NCBI GenBank assembly: GCA_026874595.1
Contig: CM049308.1
Span: 25,716,367 to 25,780,366, forward strand
Length of the DNA stretch: 64,000 bases
Reading direction: 5' to 3'
Source: Sipunculus nudus
Taxonomy: Eukaryota; Annelida; Sipuncula; Golfingiida; Sipunculidae
In this document: positions 32,420 to 43,800 of the stretch, in pieces
Layout of the letters: each line of letters starts with the position of its first letter
Position numbering within the stretch: the first letter of the stretch is position 1
Translations under genes and position numbers: made by a program
The notes under the pieces: model-generated
The model's input: only the letters and a program-made list of their open reading frames with translations
Told to the model about the DNA's origin: nothing
Databases searched by the model: none

Positions 32420-34080
32420 AAATTCCTTCAATAGTTTAATGTTGATTAAATGTTTTAAAATGAAAATCAGATTAAAGAAGTGGGCAGATAGTTATGCCTA
32501 CTTAACTGGGAACAAATTTAACTTCTGGCAGATTAGCCCTAGTGGCCAATCGGATTATGTTACATAAAATAAATTGCCAGTAGGCCCCATGACGAATGCT
32601 TCTGTTGTCTCCAGCTCCATCATTTCCTAATTGGAGAACATCCCCTCTGTAGGCATTGGCCAAGATTTTAGCTGTTGCATCTTATATGTAGAGGTCCATC
32701 TCCTGTTGAAACTGTGTACATTTGAACATGGTCACAATAATATGTTCCCAGTGTAATGATGTCGCAAACAGGTATGCTGCAATTTGTCCAGACATGATTC
32801 GGAAGAGATCAGTGATGGTTTGTTGATTAACTTGCTGTGAAAATTTAGTTTTGCTGAATTAACATGTATCATGTCAAAATTTCTTTATATGACCCAATCT
32901 GCAAGTTTATAACCACATTAATAATATGAATTTGAGGAAAACCCTGTGGTGATGGTTTGGGGTCAGGAGTGTCAAACTGTTTAAAGATAGTATTTCTTGA
33001 GCATTTAACATTTTTTGTCCGCTATGCGCTGGTACATCAAGGGTCGTTCTGACTATCTGAGTGTCAGACAAAATGAATATACATGTAGGAGAGCTGAACA
33101 TCTCTGAAACCTGGATAATTTAATCAATTCATCTGATTGGTCATTAACGTTTTAAAACAGAACACTGCCGACTGGTATAAAATCTTTAAGCTGGCTTAAG
33201 GCATAACACCTTAAAGAATTAAGGAATGAACCCCTTGTTTGATTTGTCGACTAAAAATAAGTTTAATCTTTGCTTGGTCAAGAATTATTTCGAAGTCTTC
33301 ATGATGGATGAAGATGTCTTTTAACTGGAATGCAATATTGTTTTTTTTATATAAATATAACGTCTTTTAATTAAAATTCCTCACACATTGTATATCCCGT
33401 TATTTGGTCACAAGGTACAATGTATCCCCAAAACTTTTAAGTACGTTTTCCATGCCATTCATTTCCTACTAGTGTCTTCCAAACAGCTACATCTTTGCGA
33501 ACTAAGGATTATCACTTCAATCCAACAGCATTAAGTCTGCCTCTAAATCTAAAAGAACCTGTTTAGGAAATCTGAATGTATAGTTACAGTTCTTCAAATG
33601 AATCTATAAAGACTTTGGCTTTATGGGCATCAAACATTATTATTTTAGCATAGTTTCACCCAGACCATGTTTTGCAATAAAGGAAAAACACCAGCTACAA
33701 ACCAGTGAAAAAGTTTAACGGAAATAAGGTCATTATAATATTACCAGTATATTTTGTTTTCCCGCAGACGAAACAGAAAATTTACACCATTCTGTTGGCC
33801 TGGCTAGAATAGCGCTCAGTATAATGCATACCTCCATTAAGGCAAAAAAAAAAAAACAAATAGATCTGTTCTGCACCAACATTTAAATAGAGCTTTTCCT
33901 GCCCAGCGTGCTAGCCCATCACAAATGTTGATGGAAATTAGCACTTTCTGTATAATCCTGCTAACCCAAAGACAAATCATGTTTTGCCTTTATGTACAAC
34001 CAGAATATTATATTTCCAAAACATGCCTGTAAATATGTATTTTTGAATTATAAAGGATTATTGTCATTCCAGTACTTGCC
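32420..34080. other. Long interval without recognised genes
   Basis: AT-rich, with an A13 run at 33845-33857. No domain-like frames or repeat pairs seen. Confidence 0.45.
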
Positions 34081-34081
34081 C

Positions 34082-34082
34082 C

Positions 34083-34163
<81 letters not shown>
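34082..34163. repeat. Compound (AAT)n(TA)n microsatellite
   Basis: About 14 AAT units followed by about 19 TA units; it explains Ile and Tyr-Ile polymer frames. Confidence 0.97.
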
Positions 34164-34166
<3 letters not shown>

Positions 34167-34439
34167 AGGACACTCCACATGTATGGACAATGATAAAGGT
34201 TATATAGGTGGAGTGAACATAGTTTAAGCTGCATCTTATTCTTAATAACATTTTTTTTTTCGTTCCTTCTGATATATCAGGACTGCTACGATATTTCGTA
34301 AGAACATATTCAAGGCCGAGTATGGCCCGGGTCCCCCGGTGTGTAATTCTGTGCCTTGTTCCAAGGCAAGATTAAAGTCTTTTGCTAACAACAGGTAAAG
34401 CCCAAGTCCCATATAGGTGCCGAATCAACACGGATCACA

Positions 34440-35038
34440 TCAGGCACGATCCAGCGTGTGAACCGTGTGGCCGCCTTGCTGGTCCGCGGCGATCCCTGTT
34501 GGTCCTGGTAGGTCCGGGAAGGTCCGTGACGGTGCGGGTAGATGGCGACATCCGGGATGGTCCGTATAGCCGCCGTTAACGGAGCCGGCACTTTCCGGGA
34601 CTGCCGTGTTCATCCGTGCATATATGGGACTGGGTGCCTTAATGGAAATATTGGCCCTTTTCACGCGGCTTTGTATACTGTTGTGCCATCCTTCGCAGTC
34701 GTTGTTTGTTCTCACACTCTGCATGAATCCGGACCAGGCGGCTTGGTGCAGGTAGGAAAGGCAACGCCTGCACGCGTCTGCAGGTTTTGTGCAATAGGTT
34801 GTCGCGTTTGCATCTGTAACCCGAGGCTCTGCACGTTCCTCCAAACGCGTTGGGTCCTGTGGAACGCGCACCCTTTCAACTGCACACTGGGCATTACCTT
34901 ACTTAAAGCGTTCCATGCAGCCTTCTCGAAGTCGAGCCTTATCTGTTCTAGGCAAGAGGTCCGCGGCAGCGATACAATCAGGTGTCTAAACAGGTCAACG
35001 TAGTCTTTTTCACCCTTCCGTGACACTCTCAGTGACAT
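34440..35038 (-). pseudogene. MULE-type (Mutator-like) transposase fragment
   Basis: The minus strand carries LIVSLPRTSCLEQIRLDFEK, AAWNALSKVMPSVQLKGCAF, HRTQRVWRNVQSLGLQ and, in a second frame, WSGFMQSVRTNNDCEGWHN. DFEKAAWNA holds the second catalytic Asp of the MULE domain, GC.FH..Q is its C2H motif, and NNDCEGWHN supplies the catalytic Glu region. The first Asp block (usually a DGTF-type motif) is not present. A frame change lies between 34712 and 34871. Beyond the Glu motif a GC-rich segment of GGTCCG words (34450-34580) interrupts homology. The element ends were not found. The gene is dead but well diagnosable. Confidence 0.8.
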
Positions 35039-35039
35039 T

Positions 35040-35285
35040 CAGTTGTCTTGTTTTCCATTCATGATTTTCTTTGAAATCAAGAAAACAGTTTTGTCTGAGT
35101 GTTCTTGTAATATAAGTCTTTCGCGGAAATTAATCTGTGTTTTCAAAGCTTCTTTCTTTTCTGTTGTTGTCCTCACTTCATTCAGATGAAACTCATTGTC
35201 TTGCAGTGATTACTAGAGTCCAAAATGTATCATATCAGCAGTCAGTTTCATTTTTTATCCGGTAATATCTTAATCTTCTTTGCGT
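35040..35285. other. Short unassigned interval
   Basis: No feature seen between the MULE fragment and R2 copy 2. Confidence 0.35.
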
Positions 35286-35288
35286 TTA

Positions 35289-35795
35289 GAGGGGCCCAAT
35301 CACCGATAAAGCATGTAGAAATAACACGAAAAATAGCTTCTTCCCTTTAAAAACAAATCTGTACCTGCCAAAAATCTGCCTTGTAACTGTGTGCTTACTC
35401 CTGTAAACGATTGTTAAAAACAGTGTATCGGGCGCGATCAAAGGTGTCGATATAAACACAGCGCGTGTGCATCGCGGAGCCATTACACGTGTCAATCAGG
35501 AGATGCCTCGACTGACTTGGCCAAAAAAATGTAATACAAGTTCCCGCTGGCATAACATCACGTGTTGAGGTTCATATTGGGACCTACAGTCACGTGGTCT
35601 TGTTATGGTAAACAGACTCACGTGGACTGTGATTACTAACACGAGGAGCCATAACAAGGTGTTAAACAGCTGTGTGCGAGGTACTGAGACTGTGTGCTGG
35701 AACGGTTTTCCTGGGAAACGTTTTTTTTCTAAAGCAAAACTGAACTGATAGTTTGAAATAATAGGCATAGTTTTGTCCTGATTATGTCCCTGTAA
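35289..35795. repeat. Dispersed repeat family R2, copy 2
   Basis: Direct-orientation homologue of 12919-13400: same GGGGCCCAATCACC opening, CTTCTTCCCTTTAAAAA, GGGCGCGATC, CAGGAGATGCC, GTTCCCGCTGGC and GTCCTGATTATGTC blocks, with an extra AACGATTGTTAAAAACAGTG insertion near 35410. Confidence 0.75.
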
Positions 35796-35799
35796 ACTC

Positions 35800-36320
35800 T
35801 CTGTTTCAGTCCATATGCGTCTTGTCTGTTTTTCCATGTTTTCCATTCGTTCATAGAAGGATGCGTACTGAGGGAGCAGATGATTTTGATTTTCTTCCGC
35901 TGGCAGGCTGTCAAGCCATCACATGTTATATTATACGCGTACATAAGGTATTTCTCATTTGCCAAGGTGATGGCGTTGGGCCTTAGTCTAAGTGATCCAG
36001 GATCACAAACACTCTGGCAGTTTATTATAAGTTACAGTTGCCTCTGTTTCTTTTCTGAATTCTTCTGTTTCAGTGAAATATCTCCCACAAGGTAGTTGGT
36101 CGCCTGCCAAAGCTTTACACTGGATGGTATCATTTTGGCTGTTGTGGAATCCACTGTTGCTCCCTCAAGCAAGGATGTCAACACATCATCATCAACACAT
36201 CATCATCAATCATATATCTTCAGGGAATGGGCTCTCTCTCTGCATCAGTGTTTGGGGGTCAAATTCTGTTTTCTTTAGAAGCCTTACCATACTGCAATTG
36301 TGCTGATTAAAGTTCAGTAT
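35800..36320. other. Unassigned interval with an (ATC)n tract
   Basis: CATCATCATCAACACATCATCATCAATCA at 36184-36212 is a short trinucleotide tract. Plus-strand frames here lack motifs. Confidence 0.4.
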
Positions 36321-36323
36321 ATG

Positions 36324-36578
36324 TTAGCAGTGTTCTACAACTGTCCAGTATAGAGATGTAAACAATTTGGAAAATATATCTAGGGCTCTACAACCAGCAA
36401 TGATATGACGGGTTAATATACCTTTCGCAAAACTGATGCCAATAGTTGTTATTGAGGTTCCAAGAACTGTTTGTAAAAATTCTTTGTTGATGAAAGCGGT
36501 GCATGCTGTGTGTGGAGTGCGTGCTTTTTGGCTGTTTCTCATCAACATATGTGTCACCATGCTGTCACAGTTTGGCAA
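36324..36578 (-). CDS. Candidate exon, unrecognised
   Basis: The minus strand reads ARTPHTACTAFINKEFLQTV then LGTSITTIGISFAKGILTRH, without stops and with coding-like composition. No family recognised and splice sites are uncertain. Confidence 0.25.
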   Translation of the reverse strand: MPNCDSMVTHMLMRNSQKARTPHTACTAFINKEFLQTVLGTSITTIGISFAKGILTRHIIAGCRALDIFSKLFTSLYWTVVEHC

Positions 36579-37075
36579 ACCTAAACTTCCAGTGGTAAAC
36601 AGTTCCAGTTCATGGAGACACCGTCCTTTACGTTCACATCAAACCAGGTTGGATCACTAAAGACGGCAGATGAGTCCTGGTGCTTCACACACAAACTAAG
36701 AGCTCTGTCCTTCTCAGACAAAAACATAAACACACTTCTCATCAACATATGTGTCACCATGCTGTTATGTTACACCATGCAAACCTAAACCACCTGTTTT
36801 AAACAGTTCCTTGTCACTGAGACACCGTCCTTAACATTCACATCAAACCAGGTTGGTTCACTAGAGACGACAGTTGAGTCCTGGTGCTGCACACATTTTA
36901 AGAGCTCTGTCCTCTGACAGTAACATATGTGTAACCGTGCTGTCACAGTTTGTCAGACCTAAACCACCTGTGTTAAACAGTTCCTGCTCATGGAGACACC
37001 GTCCTTAACATTCCCATCAAACAAGGTTGGTTCACTAAAGACGACAAATGAGTCTTAATGCTGCACACACAGTTG
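36535..37075 (-). repeat. Three-copy tandem repeat (~185-200 bp) with a conserved minus-strand peptide
   Basis: Units start near 36540, 36738 and 36922 (ATCAACATATGTGTCACCATG, ending in AGCTCTGTCC). On the minus strand each can be read as a peptide of the form HQDSxxVxSxPTWFDVNVKD followed by GVS: copy 1 SSAVFSDPTWFDVNVKDGVS, copy 2 STVVSSEPTWFDVNVKDGVS, copy 3 SFVVFSEPTLFDGNVKDGVS. The third has an extra stop before it. The repeat probably includes an exon or exon-derived sequence. Function unknown. Confidence 0.55.
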
Positions 37076-37077
37076 AT

Positions 37078-37371
37078 TCACTCTTTCCTGTTTAGGGCTG
37101 ATGCCGTGTCTGTGCGCTTCGAGCCCTGTCCATCTCTGAGAGATGTGCTATCAAACTTTTTTTTCAGTTGGTCAGGCTTCTTAATCTGACACGGATATTT
37201 GAACCCTTGGTACGCGTCATGCTGGCGACCAGAACATAATGGAAGAGCCTGTAGCTCTGCTAGCCATTGACCATTTTTTTCATTGTCTCTGTAATAGTTT
37301 GCTTGCTGCTTCGAACTTCGGTCATGCTTTGTCACTTCCCCAATCTTTTGGGCAAAGATGCGGTCCAGCTC
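37078..37371 (-). CDS. Coding-like ORF, unrecognised, charged
   Basis: The minus-strand frame reads ELDRIFAQKIGEVTKHDRSS, KQQANYYRDNEKNGQWLAEL and on to a stop at 37078. It is highly charged and probably helical. It lies head-to-tail with the three-copy repeat on the same strand and might share a transcript with it. No family recognised. Confidence 0.35.
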   Translation of the reverse strand, partial: ELDRIFAQKIGEVTKHDRSSKQQANYYRDNEKNGQWLAELQALPLCSGRQHDAYQGFKYPCQIKKPDQLKKKFDSTSLRDGQGSKRTDTASALNRKE

Positions 37372-37469
37372 CCGACTGACTGGACCAGCATGCTATCTTA
37401 CCGGCACGGTCCACCTACTGGGGAGTGTACCTCTTACGACTGTGCTTCAGGATCTCTGTGAAAAGATAG

Positions 37470-38370
37470 TTAAGCGATGCATTAACTAATTTGCTTAAAT
37501 TAAGGAAAATAACTTAAAAGTATTACAAAATAATAATCCTTCATCACTGCCATTGACTAACCAGGCAGCTGAATATACCATAGGTTGTCATGTAGCTATT
37601 GTTTGCCTTGGGGCAATTACCCTGTGGATAAGCATTAAAAATGAGCCTGAAAATGGAATACTTGTTCCGACAAGTATTTCACAGTCAAGTATTAATGCAC
37701 AATGATTGCAGAAACACTTCTAAAATACCAACATTGAATTGGCACCTGAAGAGTAATTTATATGATAGGAACAGAAGTGGGAACTCTTAATATGTAACAG
37801 ACACTTGCTTAAGTGCTCTCAGGCTTTTAAAAGAGTTATGTGTCTGAATAAAGTGCTAATTATTCCGATTTTGCTTCTATCAGGACAATTGCAAAGAATC
37901 AACGTCTAATATGGTTCTTCTCTTCCACTTGTACTGAAATTGTCATTTTAGCCTCATTTATCACAAGGCTTGAGGTGCCACAAAAGTTTGCACCTGTGTG
38001 AACTAAACACCAATTCTCCCTTTCACATTGTAATAAATACATTATTAGCCACTACATAAAACCACAGTTTCGAAACTTGTAAAATTCATGTTAAAAGATT
38101 GTCTCCGAATAAGGGGGAAAATTAGCCAAATCTTTTAAAAAATATAGATTGAATCAACGATTTTTAACAACTGAAAAAATGTCTATGGTCAAAATTCAAA
38201 GTAAGCTTCAGAGCTACCCATGCCTTGATTATCACGTAACTATGACTTTGGTATCTTTAAAAACAACAAAAATTTCTGCAGGCCACAAAAATGCCCAAGA
38301 ACATATAAGACAATATTATTGATTCTTCAAAGCTTACTCTTTTAACACTGTGATCAACACGAATTTGGTG
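37470..38370. other. Unassigned interval
   Basis: AT-rich non-coding text; no repeats or domains seen. Confidence 0.4.
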
Positions 38371-38404
38371 ATTAAATGTTGTTATGCACATTATGTGAAA
38401 TATA

Positions 38405-38612
38405 AGTACCGTAGGCCAAAGCAAGGAGAGTGCCTTTTTCTGGCTCATTATGATTGACAAAAGCTTGTACAACCTGCTGGTATTTATCATTCTTGCTTCT
38501 TTGATTTAGCTTTCTAACATCAAAACCACCAATATAATGAGAAACATCAGCTTCTGCCTCAGAAAGTAATGAAACATCAGAAACTGAAGTTGAAACAAAT
38601 GGCTGAGACATC
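38405..38612 (-). CDS. Candidate exon, possibly transposase-derived
   Basis: After acceptor TTTATTTGTGCAG the minus strand reads MSQPFVSTSVSDVSLLSEAE, ADVSHYIGGFDVRKLNQRSK and NDKYQQVVQAFVNHNEPEKG, ending near TLLALAYG. The HYIGGF.VRKL segment resembles the Y(I/V)(A/S)G(Y/F)(I/V)..K helix common near the end of P-element/THAP9-like and hAT-like transposases; that is inference. No stops for about 70 codons. A weak donor (CCTACG|GTACTT) follows. A possible first exon of the same strand lies at 41156-41193. Confidence 0.4.
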
Positions 38613-38689
38613 TGCACAAATAAATTTTGAAAAGAATTAATACATAGCAACATTGTCATCTGGTGATTGCCTGTTACAGCAGTCAATTA

Positions 38690-41150
38690 TATATGCCACT
38701 CCAGTGGATAGTTATTTAAAATATGAAGACTAAGAAACCTCGTGGTTGATGCCTTTTACATTGGACTTCCTAACGATGCATGCCCCCCGCTGTGATCTGA
38801 GGAAGTTTGGCGAACTTGGACACTTGAAAAACATGCGATAGTCTTCTCAATGAAAATCATTTAATAAAGCATATGAATCTCACTACATTTATAGTTATTA
38901 TTTCATTATTTTGGTTTAGGCAAAATAAGCTTAACGAAATACTGAATTCTTTGTTTTGCTGAACAGGAATTGAATGAATTGTAACGCAACAAGCAGTAGG
39001 GATGCCACAGATCAGTCATATGAATAAAATGTGATATTTTAATTTTATAGAAACACAGACCGAAGACATGAAAGGAAATATTTTTTTTCTTATGTCCTGT
39101 GTTCAGTCTATATCGTCAATGGATCACATCCAAGCTCAGTGTGATCTTCATATAAAAGAAGTGAACATTACAGTTCTGGGTTTACTCCCTGCCTTACAGG
39201 ACCTGATTGTATTTAATGCGATATACTGTACAAACAATTTATTTAAGATTTTTAAATTATTCAAACATTACTCGTTCTCTTTAAAAATAATTAAAATGCA
39301 ATATTAAATTGGTGATTTAATTTTCCATAGAACATTTTTAATATAATATAAACATAATTAATGATAAGATACACTGTCTCAAACTTTGGTGTGAGTACAT
39401 GATGAATGTGAACTGATAATTTATTCATGGATGAAACTAATGCTGGCATTGGGCAAAATATATTTACACATAATTTGCATGAGAAAGAAGGATTAAAAAT
39501 TTAAAATTGATTAGTTTCATTTTTAATTTTAACCACAATATACTAGAATATAACTGCAGAAACAAATTTCACCTACAGGGATGGATGCGAGGTAGATATG
39601 GCCATGTGAGGCACACATCATACTATGTAACAGTAAGTCATGGTATTTATAATAAATGCCAAGTAATAAAGGCCAAAAAAAATATTTATACATCAAACCC
39701 TCTGATGGTATTCAGTTTCTTGTATTGTTTGATATCAAGCTTGCACATATATAACACTGCACTTAGTTATATGGACAACAAAAGCCCTGGACCAGGGTTA
39801 ATTAACCAATATGAAAATATAAAAGCAGTTGGTTATGGCTATTTTGATCAACCTAGTTTAATTTGTTATATAAAAGCCATTAAATGATTATGATCTTAAT
39901 TAGTTTGGTATTACTAGAACTGATATATAAAATAGTTTTATTATTAGTTTTTAATTATTTTTACAATAAATCAAGTTGCAGTATTGTCATAAAAATAAGC
40001 TGTTCCACATCCAGGGCTTTTAGGCAATATAACTTATCTAAATTTTAGGAACAAAAATACCCCAACAATCATATTTTTAATAAAAGCTCCTGGGAGTAAG
40101 TTTATAGGCCTGCATGTCGGGTGATTGGGCTCCTATATAAGGTGCGAGGTAGTAAAATTTTTAATAAAGCAACAGCTTATATCCATTTTCTCCAGAATGG
40201 CAGGGACAATGTGCTTGAAATGTTGTTACTGATAAATAAAATGTCTACTGATACACTGCAGAAAAAAGTTATAAATCAACTTACTGTCATAACACGCCCA
40301 GAACCATGCTGAACAACGGGTTCTTTTCCCTCCTCCTCTTCATATCCCAAGTCTTAGCCTAAATCCAGCCCCTAATTAAATCGAATATAAAGATCTAAAT
40401 TCACATTTGTTGTTAAATGACACCATAAAATTATTCTGATAACGTGATTTTACATATATATGTATTAGACCACTAGTACACACCAGACAGTTTAAGAATG
40501 GGAGGTGCATGCAAATGTATTCTTTTTTTCAGCTGGATGGGCCATTAAGTATGCAATGATGATGTAACACATGCAGAAAGCTGGCTGAAACAATCTGCCT
40601 GCTCACTGTGACAGGCACGCAAACAATGTGTCAGACCAAGTGCTGTGCAGTCTAATGTATTTGCATGCTCCATCAAAAAGAGAGATTAAGACATAAGCCT
40701 GTGGCTCTGTTTGAAATGCAGAATTACTATTTTACATTGTTTTAAACGTTTAAGATAGAGAATCAATAATAATTATGCAATGCCAATATGAAATGTCAAC
40801 CAGGTCCAGGTGTCATTTTGTCAGCGGCACTGACAGTGACAGCTCTATTAAAATAATGAATAAGAAAATATTGATTACAGTGGTGCTTTAACATTTGAAA
40901 AACATGTGAATAATGATATGGTAGAATTTCCCAGGTAATACTAATGGTTTTTTAACTATCAGTGCAAAAGAATGATAAAAGATTGTTTGAATCTCTCCGA
41001 TAATTCTCCAACTTTTAGCCATTGAGATCTAGATCTACAAACCGGAACACAAATAAACCAGTGCGGGCGTCTTTAACGCTCATTTGTAATGCTAAGAAAA
41101 CTCATTCATTTAAAAGAACGTTATATCTTCATTTTACTCATTCATATTTA
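38690..41150. other. Long AT-rich interval, possibly intronic
   Basis: Plus-strand frames 39068-39307 and 39507-39887 are AT-driven with no motif and are not called. GGTGATTGGGCTCC at 40111-40124 resembles the inverted start of repeat R2. If the minus-strand gene starting at 41193 is real, this interval would be intronic. Confidence 0.4.
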
Positions 41151-41155
41151 CTCAC

Positions 41156-41193
41156 CTCTTTGAGTTGTTGAATATCGTATCGGCGTTATCCAT
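41156..41193 (-). CDS. Candidate first exon of a minus-strand gene
   Basis: The minus strand starts ATGGATAACGCC and codes MDNADTIFNNSK before a textbook donor (AAGAG|GTGAGTA) at 41155. It sits downstream of a CpG-containing, promoter-like region. The following exons are unknown; the exon at 38405-38612 is on the same strand and is a candidate. Confidence 0.45.
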
Positions 41194-41420
41194 AATATCG
41201 ATCGGAAACTCAGACCTGCCGCTTCAGCCAAAACGTGTTCTTGTTTACAACAGAAGACAAACCGGAAGTTAAGCACCCCTCTTCTCGCGCAAGTCTCGTT
41301 GACGGATCATCATTAATGATATATCATGCGCGAAATCTCCCAGTTGGCAGTCCATCTCTTTCTCGTCTATGGTACCCTCCGAGGCTCTGATGACGAATAG
41401 GAACACAGTGACAACAAAAT
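41194..41420 (-). promoter_or_regulatory. Candidate promoter/5' UTR with ETS-type site
   Basis: CpG content rises here relative to its flanks. ACCGGAAGTT (41263-41272) fits the ETS-family consensus, and CGCGCAAG and GCGCGAAAT words follow. It lies between the divergent starts of the minus-strand exon (41193) and the plus-strand THAP sequence (41717), so a shared divergent promoter is possible. Confidence 0.35.
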
Positions 41421-41716
41421 CATAAATTTTATCTTAAGTCCAAGTTTTATTCAATTCTTGGTTAAAAAAGTAATTGACACTTTTAATATGTTAATACACT
41501 GCTTCAGGACCGTTTCAATCGGAACGAAATCGAATTTATGAGCCGTTTCCTTCATGAAACATCCGCGGAGTGAAACACTGCACTCGGTCATGAGCAGATG
41601 GCGTGGCTAAATTGACATCACGTGTGGCAAACATGTAGCGTCTTGCTGGTGTGCATTCTTGACGTGTGTAGTTTTATTTTTCTCCGCAAACACTGGACAT
41701 CCTAAAAAATAATAAA

Positions 41717-42178
41717 ATGACCAAACGATGTGTTGTTGGTGGATGCAGAAACGCCAACAAGGACGGTGTGAGCGTCCATCACTGGCCAACAAATGTTCTT
41801 CATGGCAAAAAGTGGGATCAGTTTGTGAGACAACGACGGACAGACTGGAGGTCGCGCACACCTGGGAAGAGTGTGGAGCCCATTTCAGAACCCCTGATGA
41901 TTTCCAAAATTACCAATAATGGAACGCCGGATAAAAAAAACTCGATCTATTACCAGGGGCGATTCCAAGCATTAATCCAACAGCACTCGCTTCAGGGCCA
42001 ACTGACAGTGGACCCAGCCTTGGTTCAAGGGCAAGAAAAGGCCGGCAAGAGCCCGAGGCACTCGTTGAGAAAAGGCGTGGGACATATGCCAAATCGCCAG
42101 AAAAAGGCTCAAAAGCAGTGAGGAAAAAAACTGCTAAAAGAATAGGTTATTCGTTTATTTTAAATTTAAGAAATTATT
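41717..42178 (+). pseudogene. THAP-domain protein, broken
   Basis: The start ATG gives MTKRCVVGGCRNANKDGVSV, HHWPTNVLHGKKWDQFVRQR and RTDW. The frame then shifts by one register to ECGAHFRTPDDFQNYQ, meets two stops, and continues in that register as LDLLPGAIPSINPTALASG with a long basic tail to TAA at 42176. This follows the THAP zinc-finger plan: C..(2-4)..C, a central W, then C..HF and a basic tail with the LLPGAIPSI segment. THAP domains bind DNA in transcription factors and P-element-type transposases. One shift near 41850 and stops at about 41917 and 41932 break it. Confidence 0.8.
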
Positions 42179-42179
42179 G

Positions 42180-43505
42180 TTAATTAAATGTACTTTATTA
42201 CCGCAAATGTAAAGAATGCCAAAGATGATAACGACACATTGAGTAATCAAAGTTATAAGCACACCATGTTATTTATAGCTTATTCAGTTAGTAAATTTAA
42301 ATTTGTTTTACATAAAAACATGCATGATAAGCTACAATTAATTTCTTACTCCTCTGTGACTCATTCCCCCCTAAGTGGGTGAAATATTCTTTTTTCACCG
42401 TTGCATATAAGTAATGTCAAGGAATATTCCTCAGCCAGTCAAATGAACAAAATAAAACACAATTTGCACTTTGCATGATACTGCTGTTCCTCTGATTGTA
42501 GAAATGTAATGAAATTGGAAATATCACTCTGTGTGGCAGTACAAGTGTTCTGATAACCAGCTTGCATTCATACATTAACCTTTTGTCTGAAATGGTAGAC
42601 AAAAAACAAAAGCATTATATTTATAAAAATAATTGTTTAATAAGTCCAGTAAAATAACAATGTAACATATAATTCAATCATGCATGCAGTACACAACTTG
42701 TAACTGCACAACTGGCGACACAAGCCTCAATTTAAAAAAAAGGACAAAAAACAGAATGAAATCCGTTCAGGCCTTAAATAACATATTTGGGTTGCAACCA
42801 GTCAAATTAAATATGGTCTGTTGCACCAGAAAATATGGATACAATAGAAGGCTTTCCTTATTTAACACTGCACAAGTCGTATATGAGAACTAAGGTGAAA
42901 TGCCAAAAGCATTAATTATACCTATTTTTATTTTCCCCATAGTTTCATATTTTATTAAGTTGTTCTTAAAGAACAAAATTAGGTAAAGCTTATGACTCGC
43001 AGTTTATTTATATATTATATATTATTTTATTTATTTAATAATATGCCTTACCAAAGACCACTATAAGCAAATGTTTTAAAAAAGGAAATGCACAATATAT
43101 CACAGAAATTAGAATTTGCCATTGCTGATGAAACTGCATGCGTAAAAGCGACATGTAAAAGTTTTAAGGTAGGAGAAAAGCCAGAGAAAGGCAAAACTTA
43201 TATAATGAGAATTATTTAGTTGGACATAACAACAAAATGCTATTGAACAACTAAACGATGGTCACAAAGACATGTAATGTGGATGTACCAGAAGATATCA
43301 CAAGGGCAGGACAACAGTTAATAAAGTCCTTCGACATCCCCACTGTCACCTGTCAAGGAGATCCCAGAAGCATCATCAAATGTCGGGGAGCTGGTCACCA
43401 TTCAAGGGACGATTCAAAATGTAAGTTTCAAAGCCATGAATTATAATTGGTGTAAAATTGAAAGCATGAAGAAAATAACGTAACAAGTGGAAATATTTTT
43501 CTTCT
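42180..43505. other. Unassigned interval
   Basis: AT-rich. The plus-strand frame 43258-43446 (KTCNVDVPEDITRAGQQLIK) has coding-like composition but no recognised family; other frames are AT-driven. Confidence 0.4.
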
Positions 43506-43681
43506 TAGTCAGTGGCGGACCCCCCCCCCCCCCCCCCCCAGCTGAAAACATCATTTTTATCAGAGATTTTCATTATTTCCAGTTGCCGTCATACAAATAT
43601 CACCCTCTCAACTGAAAAACAAAAGTTGAAAACCCAAGGAATCGTTCGGAGAAACGCTTGTCTATACCAGGATTAGGCATC

Positions 43682-43800
43682 TTTTTATTCCTCCGCCATT
43701 AGGAGAGAGGACTACTAAAAAGGTCAACGTCTGCCAGTCCTTTCGTCCGTCTGTCCTTCAATCCGCCCGGCCGTCCCGCACCATCACTGATGCCACACTT
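43682..43800 (-). repeat. Hairpin/GGACGGAC end of a tandem-core-type element, fragment
   Basis: On the minus strand CGGACGGACGAAAGG-type text is followed by a hairpin (TCTCCTAATGGCGGAGGA) and then ATAAAAA, the same end plan as the elements at 12.7, 55.2, 59.45 and 62.1 kb. Confidence 0.5.

Noticed and set aside
35286-35846. Minus-strand ORFs in R2 copy 2
   Set aside because: They are not conserved in R2 copy 1 (12.9-13.4 kb), so they are unlikely to be coding.
39507-39887. 126-codon plus-strand ORF
   Set aside because: AT-driven composition, no motif, no splice context; chance ORF is more likely.
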